From positions 1-64,000 of the forward strand of contig JAIPIB010000001.1 of NCBI GenBank assembly GCA_021734905.1: a DNA stretch of 64,000 bases. Reading direction: 5' to 3'. Positions 17,280-26,277 of the stretch are shown here, in pieces. A program made the translations under genes and the position numbers. Origin of the DNA: Minisyncoccota bacterium (lineage in GTDB: Bacteria; Patescibacteria; Paceibacteria; UBA9973; UBA918). The notes below the pieces were generated by a model. The model made no database searches. It was given only the letters and a program-made list of their open reading frames with translations, and had not been told where the DNA came from. The stretch's first letter is position 1; every line of letters begins with the position of its first letter.

Positions 17280-17337
17280 ATCATGATACTTGATTTGTAA
17301 ATGAAGTGAAACTAACGGGCGGTGTTAAAATATAAAT

Positions 17338-17763
17338 ATGATGAAAATGCAAGTTGTACGCCTTAATGACTCAGCAAAATTGCCACAATTTGCGCATGAT
17401 ACAGATGCGGGAATGGATCTGTTTTGTAATGAGGTCATTGTCGTCGCTTCTGGTGAAAGAGTGCAAATTAAGACGGGGATTGCTGTAGCAATTCCTGATG
17501 GACATGCTGGTCTTATTTGGGACAAGAGCGGACTTTCACAAAAATATGGTTTAAAAACCCTTGGCGGTGTTATTGATTCAGAATATCGTGGTGAAATCAT
17601 TGTTGGAATGGTGAACTTGGGTCAGGACTCGTATACAATCCAGGTTGGTGATAAAATTGCACAGATACTTATCCAGAAAGTTGAACATCCAAGTATAGAA
17701 GAGGTTACTTCGCTCGAGGAGACTCTTCGCGGAGAAAATGGTTTTGGAAGTACAGGAATTTAA
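17338..17763 (+). CDS. dut: dUTP diphosphatase
   Basis: 141 residues with all five trimeric dUTPase motifs: DAGMDL, DKSGL (motif 2, Lys in place of the common Arg), GGVIDSEYRGEI, GDKIAQILI and GENGFGSTG. It hydrolyses dUTP to dUMP and PPi, which keeps uracil out of DNA and feeds ThyA. TAAAAT at 17326-17331 ends 6 nt before ATG, a leaderless arrangement. Divergent from thyA, so the two genes of the pathway share a 58-bp control region. Confidence 0.95.
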   Translation: MMKMQVVRLNDSAKLPQFAHDTDAGMDLFCNEVIVVASGERVQIKTGIAVAIPDGHAGLIWDKSGLSQKYGLKTLGGVIDSEYRGEIIVGMVNLGQDSYTIQVGDKIAQILIQKVEHPSIEEVTSLEETLRGENGFGSTGI

Positions 17764-17816
17764 ATATGATTTAACGAACTAACATACGAAGTTTATTAAA
17801 CAATAGTATTTTTGAT

Positions 17817-19082
17817 ATGAATTACGAATATATAGAGAAACAAGACAAAGAAGTGTTTGGGGCAATACAAGGAGAAGAGGAGCGGGAAGCGAAGGGGTTT
17901 GAGCTTATTCCAAGTGAGAACTATGTGTCGCGAGCCGTTCGCGAAGCGAACGGCTCAGTGTTTACGAATAAATATTCAGAGGGGTATCCGGGGAAGCGAT
18001 ACTACGGTGGTCAGGAATTTACCGATGTTGTCGAGACGATCGCAATTGATCGTGCAAAAAAACTTTTCAACTGTGCATATGCAAATGTGCAGCCACTCTC
18101 AGGAGCGCCTGCAAATGCCGCAATGTATTTTGCTCTCCTTGAGCCAGGGGACACCGTTCTTGGTATGGACCTCTCCCATGGTGGACATCTTACACATGGT
18201 CATCCAACCACTTCAATTAACAAAGTCTTCAATTTCGTACGGTACAAGATGAAGGACGTGAACACTGGTGAGATTGATTATGACCACCTTAGACAAGTTG
18301 CGCTCGAGCATAAACCAAAAGTCATTCTCGCGGGATTTTCTGCATATAGCCGAGAACTCGATTATGCGAAGTTTGTAGAAATTGCGAAAGAGGTTGGAGC
18401 ATACACTGTTGCTGACATGGCGCATATTGCGGGCCTGATTGCAGGTGGTGCGGCACGGAATCCATTTGATGATGGCTTTGATGTTATTACGACCACAACA
18501 CATAAGACTCTCCGAGGTCCCCGTGGCGGAATGATTCTTACCCGTGAGAATGAAGAAATTTCAAAGAAAATCAATAAGACAGTGTTCCCGGGAATGCAGG
18601 GAGGGCCACACATGAATATTATTGCAGGGAAGGCGGTTGCTTTTGGGGAAGCAATGAGCCCAAAGTTTAAAGTGTATGCCGTACAAATTCTAAAAAATGC
18701 TAAAGCGATGGAAGCTGTATTTCACACTGCGGGCATCCGTATGCAGGGAGGAGGGACATCAAACCACCTCATTCTTGCGGATGTCTTTGGCTCACTCGGA
18801 ATTTCAGGAAAGGAAGCGGAAGTTGCTCTTGATGCGATTGGCATCACACTCAACAAAAACATGATTGCAGATGAGACGCGTACTGCAATGGATCCTTCAG
18901 GTATTCGATTTGGCACACCAGCAATGACAACCCGTGGGATGAAAGAAGAGGATTCAACGAAAGTCGCTGAATTCATGGTCGCCAGACTCAAAGATCACAC
19001 AAGTGAATCAAAGGCACAAGAACTCAAAGCAGGAGTTGAAGCACTTTGTGCAAAGTTTCCAATTCCTGAAGTGATGGTGTAG
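17817..19082 (+). CDS. glyA: Serine hydroxymethyltransferase
   Basis: 421 residues. The PLP lysine is in TTTTHKTLRGPRGG; SENYVSRAV, TNKYSEGYPGKRYYGG and DMAHIAGLIAGG are family signatures. It converts serine and THF to glycine and 5,10-methylene-THF, the cofactor of ThyA. It follows dut by 53 nt. TAGTAT (17804-17809) ends 7 nt before ATG. A perfect 11-bp inverted repeat (17932-17956) is embedded in the codons for RAVREANGS. Confidence 0.97.
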   Translation: MNYEYIEKQDKEVFGAIQGEEEREAKGFELIPSENYVSRAVREANGSVFTNKYSEGYPGKRYYGGQEFTDVVETIAIDRAKKLFNCAYANVQPLSGAPANAAMYFALLEPGDTVLGMDLSHGGHLTHGHPTTSINKVFNFVRYKMKDVNTGEIDYDHLRQVALEHKPKVILAGFSAYSRELDYAKFVEIAKEVGAYTVADMAHIAGLIAGGAARNPFDDGFDVITTTTHKTLRGPRGGMILTRENEEISKKINKTVFPGMQGGPHMNIIAGKAVAFGEAMSPKFKVYAVQILKNAKAMEAVFHTAGIRMQGGGTSNHLILADVFGSLGISGKEAEVALDAIGITLNKNMIADETRTAMDPSGIRFGTPAMTTRGMKEEDSTKVAEFMVARLKDHTSESKAQELKAGVEALCAKFPIPEVMV

Positions 19083-19088
19083 AGCATG

Positions 19089-19121
19089 AAAAACCCCGAC
19101 CGCGAAGGGGTCGGGGTTTTT
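19089..19121 (+). terminator. Terminator after glyA
   Basis: AAAAACCCCGACC and GGTCGGGGTTTTT around a 7-nt loop. Confidence 0.9.
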
Positions 19122-19155
19122 CATTGCGAGCATTCATGCGTTACAATGTTTTAAC

Positions 19156-20247
19156 ATGCAGATACTTATCAGGATATACAAAGCGCTGCGAGACTTTATC
19201 CGGCACCATTGGCTTACAGCAGCTTTTCTTTTTGGTTTTATCCTCGATACCATTACACTCAATCGTGTCGATCAGGTATTTGATAACATAGTACTCTTTT
19301 CATACGTTATTCTCGCAATGACCTCAATTTTACTCCTCTATTCCGGAGTTGCTGAGAGGTATAGTGATCGAGTAAATTTATTCCTTAGAAAGAAAGCACC
19401 GCTCCTTATGCAATATTCTTTTGGAGGACTTCTTTCAGGGATGCTTATTTTCTACGGACGAGGTGGTTCGTTTTCTGAAAGCTGGCCGTTTATTTTTTTG
19501 ATACTTAGTGTTATCTACGGAAACGAGACAATTAAAGACCGAGCAGGGCGCCTTGTATACAACCTGGTGATATTTTTTGTCGGACTGTTTGCGTACGTTG
19601 TTCTTGTTGTACCCGTTGCCCTCGCAAAAATGGGACCGATGATTTTTGTTGGAAGTGGATTTCTTGCGCTTTTCATAATGTATATGTTTCTTCGGACTTT
19701 GGAAAAAATTGTACCGAATTTTATTCGTTTGCAAAAACGGAATATTGTATTCATTATAGGATTGATATATGTCTCATTAAACTTTTTGTACTTTACCAAT
19801 ATTATTCCGCCGATACCGCTCTCACTAAAAGACGTTGGGATATATCACAATGTTACACATGTTCAGGATGGCTCATATGAACTCACGTATGAAAAGCCAA
19901 AGTGGTGGGTATGGTACCGAGACTCAGATAGCAGTTTTCATTACAGTTCAGGCGGAGAGGTCTATTGTTATGCATCTGTGTTTGCGCCAGCAAGGCTCGT
20001 TGTAGATATTTATCATAGATGGGAGTATTACAACGAGGTGGCTGGTGAATGGGTGCAGCACTATAGAATTGCTTATCCAATTTCTGGTGGACGGGGTGAA
20101 GGATATCGTGGATATACTAGTATCAGTGCGTACCAAGAAGGGAAATGGCGGTGTATCGTTGAGACTGGACGAGGACAGGTTATTGGAAAGGAGACATTTA
20201 CCATCGTCAGTGGAATGCAAGGTGAGCTTATGTCGCGAACTGAGTAA
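19156..20247 (+). CDS. Polytopic membrane protein with C-terminal DUF2914-like domain
   Basis: 363 residues. About seven hydrophobic helices occupy residues 20-220. The C-terminal 140 residues look extracytoplasmic and match the DUF2914 pattern: VYCYASVFAP, IYHRWEYYNEV..., GYRGYTSISAYQEGKWRCIVETGRGQVIGKETFTI. The function of this family is not established. The ATG at 19156 has TACAAT 7-12 nt upstream. It precedes argS with a gap of 85 nt. Confidence 0.7.
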   Translation: MQILIRIYKALRDFIRHHWLTAAFLFGFILDTITLNRVDQVFDNIVLFSYVILAMTSILLLYSGVAERYSDRVNLFLRKKAPLLMQYSFGGLLSGMLIFYGRGGSFSESWPFIFLILSVIYGNETIKDRAGRLVYNLVIFFVGLFAYVVLVVPVALAKMGPMIFVGSGFLALFIMYMFLRTLEKIVPNFIRLQKRNIVFIIGLIYVSLNFLYFTNIIPPIPLSLKDVGIYHNVTHVQDGSYELTYEKPKWWVWYRDSDSSFHYSSGGEVYCYASVFAPARLVVDIYHRWEYYNEVAGEWVQHYRIAYPISGGRGEGYRGYTSISAYQEGKWRCIVETGRGQVIGKETFTIVSGMQGELMSRTE

Positions 20248-20332
20248 GGTTATTAGTTGTATAAAGAGATATTGATGAATGCTTTGCACAACTTGGAAAC
20301 TCCTTGTATTGTGTTGATACAATATATAAAGC

Positions 20333-22012
20333 ATGGAACCTTTAATAAGAAAAGCAATTGAAAACGCTCTTGAAGAACTCGGCATTACTGGTGTCCTTTT
20401 TGCTGTGGAACACCCCGCAGAAATTACTCATGGTGATTACTCAACGAATGTTGCGATGGTGTGCGCTAAAAAGTTGGGGAAGAGCCCTCACGAAATTGCG
20501 GAGCAATTTCGTGAGGTACTTGAGGGAAAAATTTCTCATGTTGATTCAGTAAGTATTGCGGGCTCAGGGTTTATTAATTTTCACCTCACGCGTGATTTTT
20601 TCTCCGAAAAAATCACGGACGTGAATACAAATCCAGAAACATTTGGAAAAAATGATTCACTCAAAGGTGAAAATATTATTTTTGAATATACGAGTCCAAA
20701 TCTCTTTAAACCACTTCACATTGGTAATCTTGTCGGGAACATCGTGGGTGAATCCATCTCACGACTTTTTGAATACGGTGGAGCAACACTTAATCGTGTT
20801 AATTATCCTTCTGATATTGGACTCACTGTTGCAAAAGGTGTTTGGGGACTCCAGAAGACAGGTGGAGATCCAAAGGATATTAATCAAATTGGCGATGCAT
20901 ACCGTGTAGGAAATGATGCATATGAACATGATCCAGAGGCCAAGGAAGAAATTGAGTTTGTAAACCGATCTCTGTATCTTAACGACAATGAAGACCTTAC
21001 AAATCTTCGTGCACAGGGAATAGAAACATCACGTGCCCGACTTGCAGATTTATGTCGAATGCTCGGAACAACATTTGATACAGAAATTTTTGAAAGTGAG
21101 GTTAGTGCACTTGGTACGAAGATTGTTCGTGAAAATATTGGTAAGGTCTTTGAGGAAAGTAATGGGGCAGTCATATTTCGAGGTGAAAAATATGGTTTTC
21201 ATACTCGTGTCTTTCTCAACTCGCAAGGACTTCCAACATATGAAGCAAAGGATGTTGGAAACTTTGCAAAGAAGCAGGAAAAATACCCAGATTGGACACA
21301 AACTTTTGTAGTAACAGGTGGAGAACAACGTGAATATTTTAAGGTGCTCATTGCCGCTCTCCGTGAGGTATTTCCTGATATAAGTCACAAAAAAATTGAG
21401 CACATTCCAACAGGTTTTCTTACGCTCACTACAGGAAAAATGTCATCTCGAAAAGGAAACGTCCTTACAGGGGAGTCGTTGATTGCTGAGGTTAAGGATG
21501 AGGTAGAAGCTCGCGCGAAAGAAAGTAGGGCAGAGAACGTTACGGAACTTACCGAGCAAGTTTCCATCGGTGCGCTTAAATATCAGATTCTCCGTCAATC
21601 AGTCGGGTCCGATATTGTCTTTGATAAAGAACGAGCACTATCACTTGAGGGAGACTCTGGCCCGTACCTCATGTACACGCACGCGCGCATTTCCTCTATA
21701 GAAGAGAAGGCACATAAGATAGGGATGAATTCTGATACAAAGGTTGCCCCAAGTGTTCCGTATGAAATTGAGAAGCTTATCTATCAGTTCCCTGAAGTCA
21801 TCGTAAAAGCACAAACAGAACGAGCACCTCATTATGTGGTTACGTACCTTACTGCACTCGCAAGTTCATTTAATTCATTCTACGCACATGAAAAAATTAT
21901 TGATAATGAAGATATGTACGCACCATACAAATTAGCGGTCGCGTCATCAGTAAAAAATATTCTCAGAAACGGACTCTGGGTACTTGGAATGAAAGCTCCC
22001 GAGAAAATGTGA
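20333..22012 (+). CDS. argS: Arginyl-tRNA synthetase
   Basis: 559 residues, class I. The N-terminal Arg-tRNA synthetase domain is followed by the HIGH-type motif FKPLHIGNLVGN and the KMSKS-type KMSSRKG. The DALR anticodon-binding domain ends the protein. TACAAT (20318-20323) lies 9 nt before ATG with TTGGAA 18 bp further upstream. Two perfect hairpins are embedded in the N-terminal coding region (20486-20516 and 20591-20617); both keep the reading frame and encode plausible residues. Confidence 0.97.
   Translation: MEPLIRKAIENALEELGITGVLFAVEHPAEITHGDYSTNVAMVCAKKLGKSPHEIAEQFREVLEGKISHVDSVSIAGSGFINFHLTRDFFSEKITDVNTNPETFGKNDSLKGENIIFEYTSPNLFKPLHIGNLVGNIVGESISRLFEYGGATLNRVNYPSDIGLTVAKGVWGLQKTGGDPKDINQIGDAYRVGNDAYEHDPEAKEEIEFVNRSLYLNDNEDLTNLRAQGIETSRARLADLCRMLGTTFDTEIFESEVSALGTKIVRENIGKVFEESNGAVIFRGEKYGFHTRVFLNSQGLPTYEAKDVGNFAKKQEKYPDWTQTFVVTGGEQREYFKVLIAALREVFPDISHKKIEHIPTGFLTLTTGKMSSRKGNVLTGESLIAEVKDEVEARAKESRAENVTELTEQVSIGALKYQILRQSVGSDIVFDKERALSLEGDSGPYLMYTHARISSIEEKAHKIGMNSDTKVAPSVPYEIEKLIYQFPEVIVKAQTERAPHYVVTYLTALASSFNSFYAHEKIIDNEDMYAPYKLAVASSVKNILRNGLWVLGMKAPEKM
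20486..20617. repeat. Two perfect inverted repeats inside argS
   Basis: First: CCTCACGAAATTGC, loop GGA, complement (20486-20516). Second: CGTGATTTTTTC, loop TCC, complement (20591-20617). They lie 74 bases apart. Confidence 0.9.
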
Positions 22013-22343
22013 AATGAGCAAAGGAATAAAGTGACTATTGCGAATTTCTGTCTCAGTTTTCTATTCCTGATGAAAACTGCTAGACGCTGTTATATTTAAG
22101 ATAATCTCGGTCGCTTGCAGCGACAATGCTGAACTTCCTTCCTGATTTTCTATTCATAATGGAAATCACTGGAAGTTTCCAACTACCTCAGTCTCTGCAC
22201 ATAAGCGACTATTGCGAATTTTTATCGTTCATCATTAATAGTGCGTATTACCGGAAATCAATTCTTGCAGGTTTTGGCGCTCTACGGTAAAGTAGTTTTG
22301 GAATTCACGACATGGTCGTGGAAACAACAAGGAGATGATAAAG
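22013..22343. repeat. Intergenic cluster of dispersed hairpin copies
   Basis: Two full copies (about 22031-22086 and 22121-22178) and a partial copy (about 22204-22245, GCGACTATTGCGAATTTTTATC). After them comes the promoter region and a Shine-Dalgarno AAGGAG for the following small gene. Confidence 0.6.
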
Positions 22344-22607
22344 ATGAAGAATTCAATGAAGATACTTGGTCCCAGTGAGACTGCCTGGGCAGTCCAATGT
22401 GACGTTGAGGAAATAGATCCACAACAACTGTTTGCTCGAGATCTACTCGTGAAGAAAGCGAATGTGCCGTTTGATCAGGCGGATGAATACGTCAGGAGAA
22501 TCGGGACATCTGCCTCGGCGAACCTCAAGCTCCTTCTTCAAAAGTCGCTTGATCCAGCCGACGACTTCCGTTCCTTCGAAGCAAGTCTGGCGACGGTGGC
22601 ACATTGA
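22344..22607 (+). CDS. Small protein of unknown function with strong Shine-Dalgarno
   Basis: 87 residues from ATG 22344, chosen because AAGGAG lies 9 nt upstream; the in-frame ATG at 22335 would have no spacing. The protein is acidic to neutral with helical character (FARDLLVKKANVPFDQADEYVRRIG...) and no motif I know. Base composition is more GC-rich than the neighbours. It has its own terminator directly downstream and repeat copies upstream, so it looks like a separate, probably imported, unit. Confidence 0.5.
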   Translation: MKNSMKILGPSETAWAVQCDVEEIDPQQLFARDLLVKKANVPFDQADEYVRRIGTSASANLKLLLQKSLDPADDFRSFEASLATVAH

Positions 22608-22628
22608 GGACGAAAAACCAGCAAAGAG

Positions 22629-22655
22629 GAAAGGCCGGCACTGTCGGCCTTTTTC
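22629..22655 (+). terminator. Terminator after the small unknown gene
   Basis: AAGGCCGGC/GTCGGCCTT stem with 3-nt loop and T-tract. Confidence 0.85.
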
Positions 22656-22722
22656 TATGAGTAGCAGAGCTAATGATTTATGCTATGATGCTTAGGCATG
22701 TCTGATATACATGCTTATTATT

Positions 22723-25700
22723 ATGTCTGATATACATAACCATATGGATACAAATAAAGAGGATGAGAAGAGTGATGTTGCGCGTCGTGAAGAGGATGTT
22801 CTGGCGTTTTGGAACGAGCGCGATATTTTTAATAAAAGTCTAGAAAAGGAATCACCGAATGGTGATTTTGTGTTTTATGACGGTCCACCGTTTGCGACGG
22901 GGACTCCCCACTACGGGCATATTCTTGCGGGGACAATCAAAGATGCTATTCCAAGGTTTTGGACAATGAATGGATACCGCGTGAAGCGGAAGTGGGGTTG
23001 GGACTGCCATGGTCTTCCCCTTGAAAATATTATTGAGAAGAGGCTTGGACTTGCAACAAAGAGGGATATTGAAGAACTTGGCGTAAAGAAATTTAACGAG
23101 GCTGCACGGGATGCAGTGCTTGAGTATGAGGATGACTGGAAAGTGGTCGTGCCACGAATGGGACGGTGGGCAGACATGGAACATGACTACAAGACAATGG
23201 ATTCAACATATACCGAATCAGTATGGTGGGTTTTTTCTGAACTTAACCGTAAGGGGCTTGTGTATGGAGGATTTAAGTCAATGCACCTCTGTCCACGTTG
23301 TGGTACTACACTCTCAAACTTTGAGGTGAATCAGGGATACAAAGATATCAAGGATATTGCTGTAACGGTAGAACTTCCACTTCTTGATGAGGAAGGAAAA
23401 ATCACTGACACATCTCTTCTTGTGTGGACGACGACTCCGTGGACACTTCCAGGGAACATGGCTGCAGCAGTGCACAATGATATTGAGTACGTAGTAGTTG
23501 AAAAAAAAGATGAAGGTGAGGGAGAATTAGTGCGCTTCATTGTTGCAAAAGGCAGACTCGAAGCAATTTTCGGAGGTCAGGAATACACCATCGTCGAGGA
23601 GATAAAAGGAAGTGAGCTTGTGGGAAAATCATATCAACCTCCTTTCGACTATTTTCAGAAACAAGAATTTCAACATAAAGAAAAGGCATGGAAAATTTAC
23701 CACGCAGACTATGTTGAGCTTGGTGAGGATGGAACAGGCGCGGTACATATTGCTCCTGCGTATGGAGAAGAGGATATGGAGCTCGCAAAAAAAGAAGGAT
23801 TTCCTATCATGCACCATGTTGATGAGTTGGGACACTTCAAAGATTTTGTAACTGATTTTAAGGGGCAGTTGGTTAAGCCAAAGGATGATGACGATGCTGG
23901 AGTAACTCACCTTGAGGCCGATATAGAGATTGTTAAGGCCTTGAAAGTATCCGGAAAATTGTTTCAAAAGGAAAATATTACGCACTCGTATCCACACTGT
24001 TGGCGATGTGACACTCCGCTTATTAACTACGCAACAACATCATGGTTTGTTCGTGTAACTGATCTCAGAGATCGTCTTGTCGAAGAGAACAGTAAGGTAT
24101 GCTGGGTTCCTGAACACGTCGGGAGAGCACGATTTGGAAAATGGCTTGAGGGTGCTCGTGACTGGGCAATATCACGACAACGCTATTGGGGAGCACCACT
24201 GCCAATTTGGAAGAATCAAAAAACTGGTGAAGCAAAAATTATTGGTTCACTCAGTGACCTCCAGCAGTATGTTCGAAAAACTGGGAATTCGTATTTCCTC
24301 ACACGTCATGGAGAATCAGAATTTAATACGAAGTGGATTTTGAACGGGACCACTGGTGTTGAAAACGGACTTACTGAAAAAGGGAAAGAACAAGTTGACA
24401 CTGCTTCAGCAATTCTTAAAGATGAAAAGATAGACCTTATCTACCACTCTCCACTTGAAAGAACAACCGAGACAGCGCTAAAAATTGCACAAACACTCGG
24501 ACTTGGAGAGGACTCACTTATTGCAGATGATCGTTTGAAAGAGATGCAATTTGGTGAATTTGAGGGAAAAGAAGTCAATGATTATCTAGCCTTCTTTGGG
24601 AGTGGCTACAATCGACTTATTATGCATCCTGAGGGCGGTGAGTCATGGAGTGATGTGAAACGACGCGTTGGAGCATTTCTTTATGAAATAGATTCAAAAC
24701 ACACGGGGAAGCGTATTCTCATTGTTTCTCACAATGGTACGCTTCAAATGCTTCAGGCAGTTGCACAAGGCCTTGAACATGAGAGACTAGGCCATCTCGT
24801 TGGAGAAGATAGACTCGATATACAGAACGCAGAAGTTCGAGCGTTTTCATTTGTTCCAATGCCACATAACGACGATTACGTTCTCGATTTTCACCGGCCA
24901 TACATTGATGAGATTGGACTCGTTGATACAGATGGAGAAATTATGAAACGCATCCCCGACGTCTTTGATTGTTGGTTTGAGTCTGGCTCTATGCCGTATG
25001 CACAAAACCACTACCCATTTGAAAATAAAGATGTTTTTAACGCAGAGCAAGGGCGAGGGTTTCCGGCACAATTTATCGCGGAAGGCCTCGACCAAACCCG
25101 AGGATGGTTTTACTCACTTATTGTTTTAGGAGTGTCACTCTTCGGTAAGTCGCCCTACGAAAACGTTATTGTGAATGGCCTTGTTCTTGCCGAAGACGGA
25201 AAGAAGATGAGTAAACGTTTACAGAATTACCCAGATCCGATGGAACTTGCTGATCGGGTTGGCGCCGATGCGATGCGGTACTACCTTCTTTCTTCGTCGA
25301 TTGTTCGTGGGGAAGATCTTAATTTCTCAGAAAAAGAAGCACTTGAATTGCAGAGAAAAAATATTGGACGCCTTCACAACGTACTCGCGATGTATCAAAT
25401 GTATGCGGACGAAGGTATCGCGCCAAGTAACAGCTCAGAGAACCCACTTGACCGGTGGATACTTTCTCGAACAAATGAAATGCTTCGTGACGTTACAGTA
25501 GGATATAAGAATTACGAGCTCGACAAAGCAACACGTCCAATCGCAGACTGCATTGAGGATCTCTCAGTCTGGTATTTGCGCCGTTCTCGTGAGCGCTTGA
25601 AGGGGGGTGATAGCAATGATAAAAAACACGCACTGGGGACACTTCGCTATGTGTTACAGAGCTTGTCTCTAGTGATGGCGCCGGTTATGCCTTTCTACGC

Positions 25701-26277
25701 AGAACACCTTTTTCAACGTGTTCGTGAAGCTAATGATGCAGAAAGTGTCCACTTAATGAATTGGCCTAGCGTAGGAGCTGTAGATGCAGACATTCTTTCA
25801 GGGATGAGTGAAGTGAGGCGTATTGTTACAGAGGCTCTTGAACTGAGAACAAAGGCAAATATGAAAGTTCGTCAGCCACTCGCAAAACTCACCTTTGGTT
25901 CTGATGTTCCAAGCATGAAAGATGATTTATTTTTCTTGTTAGTGGATGAGGTAAATGTGAAAGTTGTGGAAAAAATAAACGATAAAGAAAAAACAGCAGT
26001 ATGGCTCGACACGACTATTACCGAAGAGCTTAAGCGTGAAGGTGACGTCCGAGAGCTTATGCGAAGTATTCAGGATTCCAGAAAGGTGAAAGGACTGAGT
26101 CCACAAGACAGGATAGTGCTCCGTGTTTCAGAAGGGACAAAACAACTTATTTCTGGATTCGAAATAGAAATAATGTCTGTCGTTGGAGCTGTAGATATAC
26201 GCACTGATTCGAATGTGTCTGGCGGGGAAGTCATCATTGATTCTGTTATCTATAACTTTGCAATAGAAATGCAATAA
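22723..26277 (+). CDS. ileS: Isoleucyl-tRNA synthetase with inserted histidine-phosphatase domain
   Basis: 1184 residues from ATG 22723. Class I motifs: HYGH at 63-66 and KMSKR at 828-832. WDCHGLP, the CP1 editing domain and DCWFESGSMPYA identify IleRS of the eukaryote-like type. Between GSLSDLQQYV and FHRPYIDEIG, residues about 520-700 form a complete phosphoglycerate-mutase/histidine-phosphatase domain: TRHGESEFN (catalytic H529), SPLERTTETA, EFEG, GGES and VSHNG (H670). The frame is continuous. The ATGTCTGATATACAT start segment is duplicated at 22698 out of frame. recO overlaps the stop by one base (TAATG). The synthetase function is clear; the role of the insert is not. Confidence 0.95.
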   Translation: MSDIHNHMDTNKEDEKSDVARREEDVLAFWNERDIFNKSLEKESPNGDFVFYDGPPFATGTPHYGHILAGTIKDAIPRFWTMNGYRVKRKWGWDCHGLPLENIIEKRLGLATKRDIEELGVKKFNEAARDAVLEYEDDWKVVVPRMGRWADMEHDYKTMDSTYTESVWWVFSELNRKGLVYGGFKSMHLCPRCGTTLSNFEVNQGYKDIKDIAVTVELPLLDEEGKITDTSLLVWTTTPWTLPGNMAAAVHNDIEYVVVEKKDEGEGELVRFIVAKGRLEAIFGGQEYTIVEEIKGSELVGKSYQPPFDYFQKQEFQHKEKAWKIYHADYVELGEDGTGAVHIAPAYGEEDMELAKKEGFPIMHHVDELGHFKDFVTDFKGQLVKPKDDDDAGVTHLEADIEIVKALKVSGKLFQKENITHSYPHCWRCDTPLINYATTSWFVRVTDLRDRLVEENSKVCWVPEHVGRARFGKWLEGARDWAISRQRYWGAPLPIWKNQKTGEAKIIGSLSDLQQYVRKTGNSYFLTRHGESEFNTKWILNGTTGVENGLTEKGKEQVDTASAILKDEKIDLIYHSPLERTTETALKIAQTLGLGEDSLIADDRLKEMQFGEFEGKEVNDYLAFFGSGYNRLIMHPEGGESWSDVKRRVGAFLYEIDSKHTGKRILIVSHNGTLQMLQAVAQGLEHERLGHLVGEDRLDIQNAEVRAFSFVPMPHNDDYVLDFHRPYIDEIGLVDTDGEIMKRIPDVFDCWFESGSMPYAQNHYPFENKDVFNAEQGRGFPAQFIAEGLDQTRGWFYSLIVLGVSLFGKSPYENVIVNGLVLAEDGKKMSKRLQNYPDPMELADRVGADAMRYYLLSSSIVRGEDLNFSEKEALELQRKNIGRLHNVLAMYQMYADEGIAPSNSSENPLDRWILSRTNEMLRDVTVGYKNYELDKATRPIADCIEDLSVWYLRRSRERLKGGDSNDKKHALGTLRYVLQSLSLVMAPVMPFYAEHLFQRVREANDAESVHLMNWPSVGAVDADILSGMSEVRRIVTEALELRTKANMKVRQPLAKLTFGSDVPSMKDDLFFLLVDEVNVKVVEKINDKEKTAVWLDTTITEELKREGDVRELMRSIQDSRKVKGLSPQDRIVLRVSEGTKQLISGFEIEIMSVVGAVDIRTDSNVSGGEVIIDSVIYNFAIEMQ

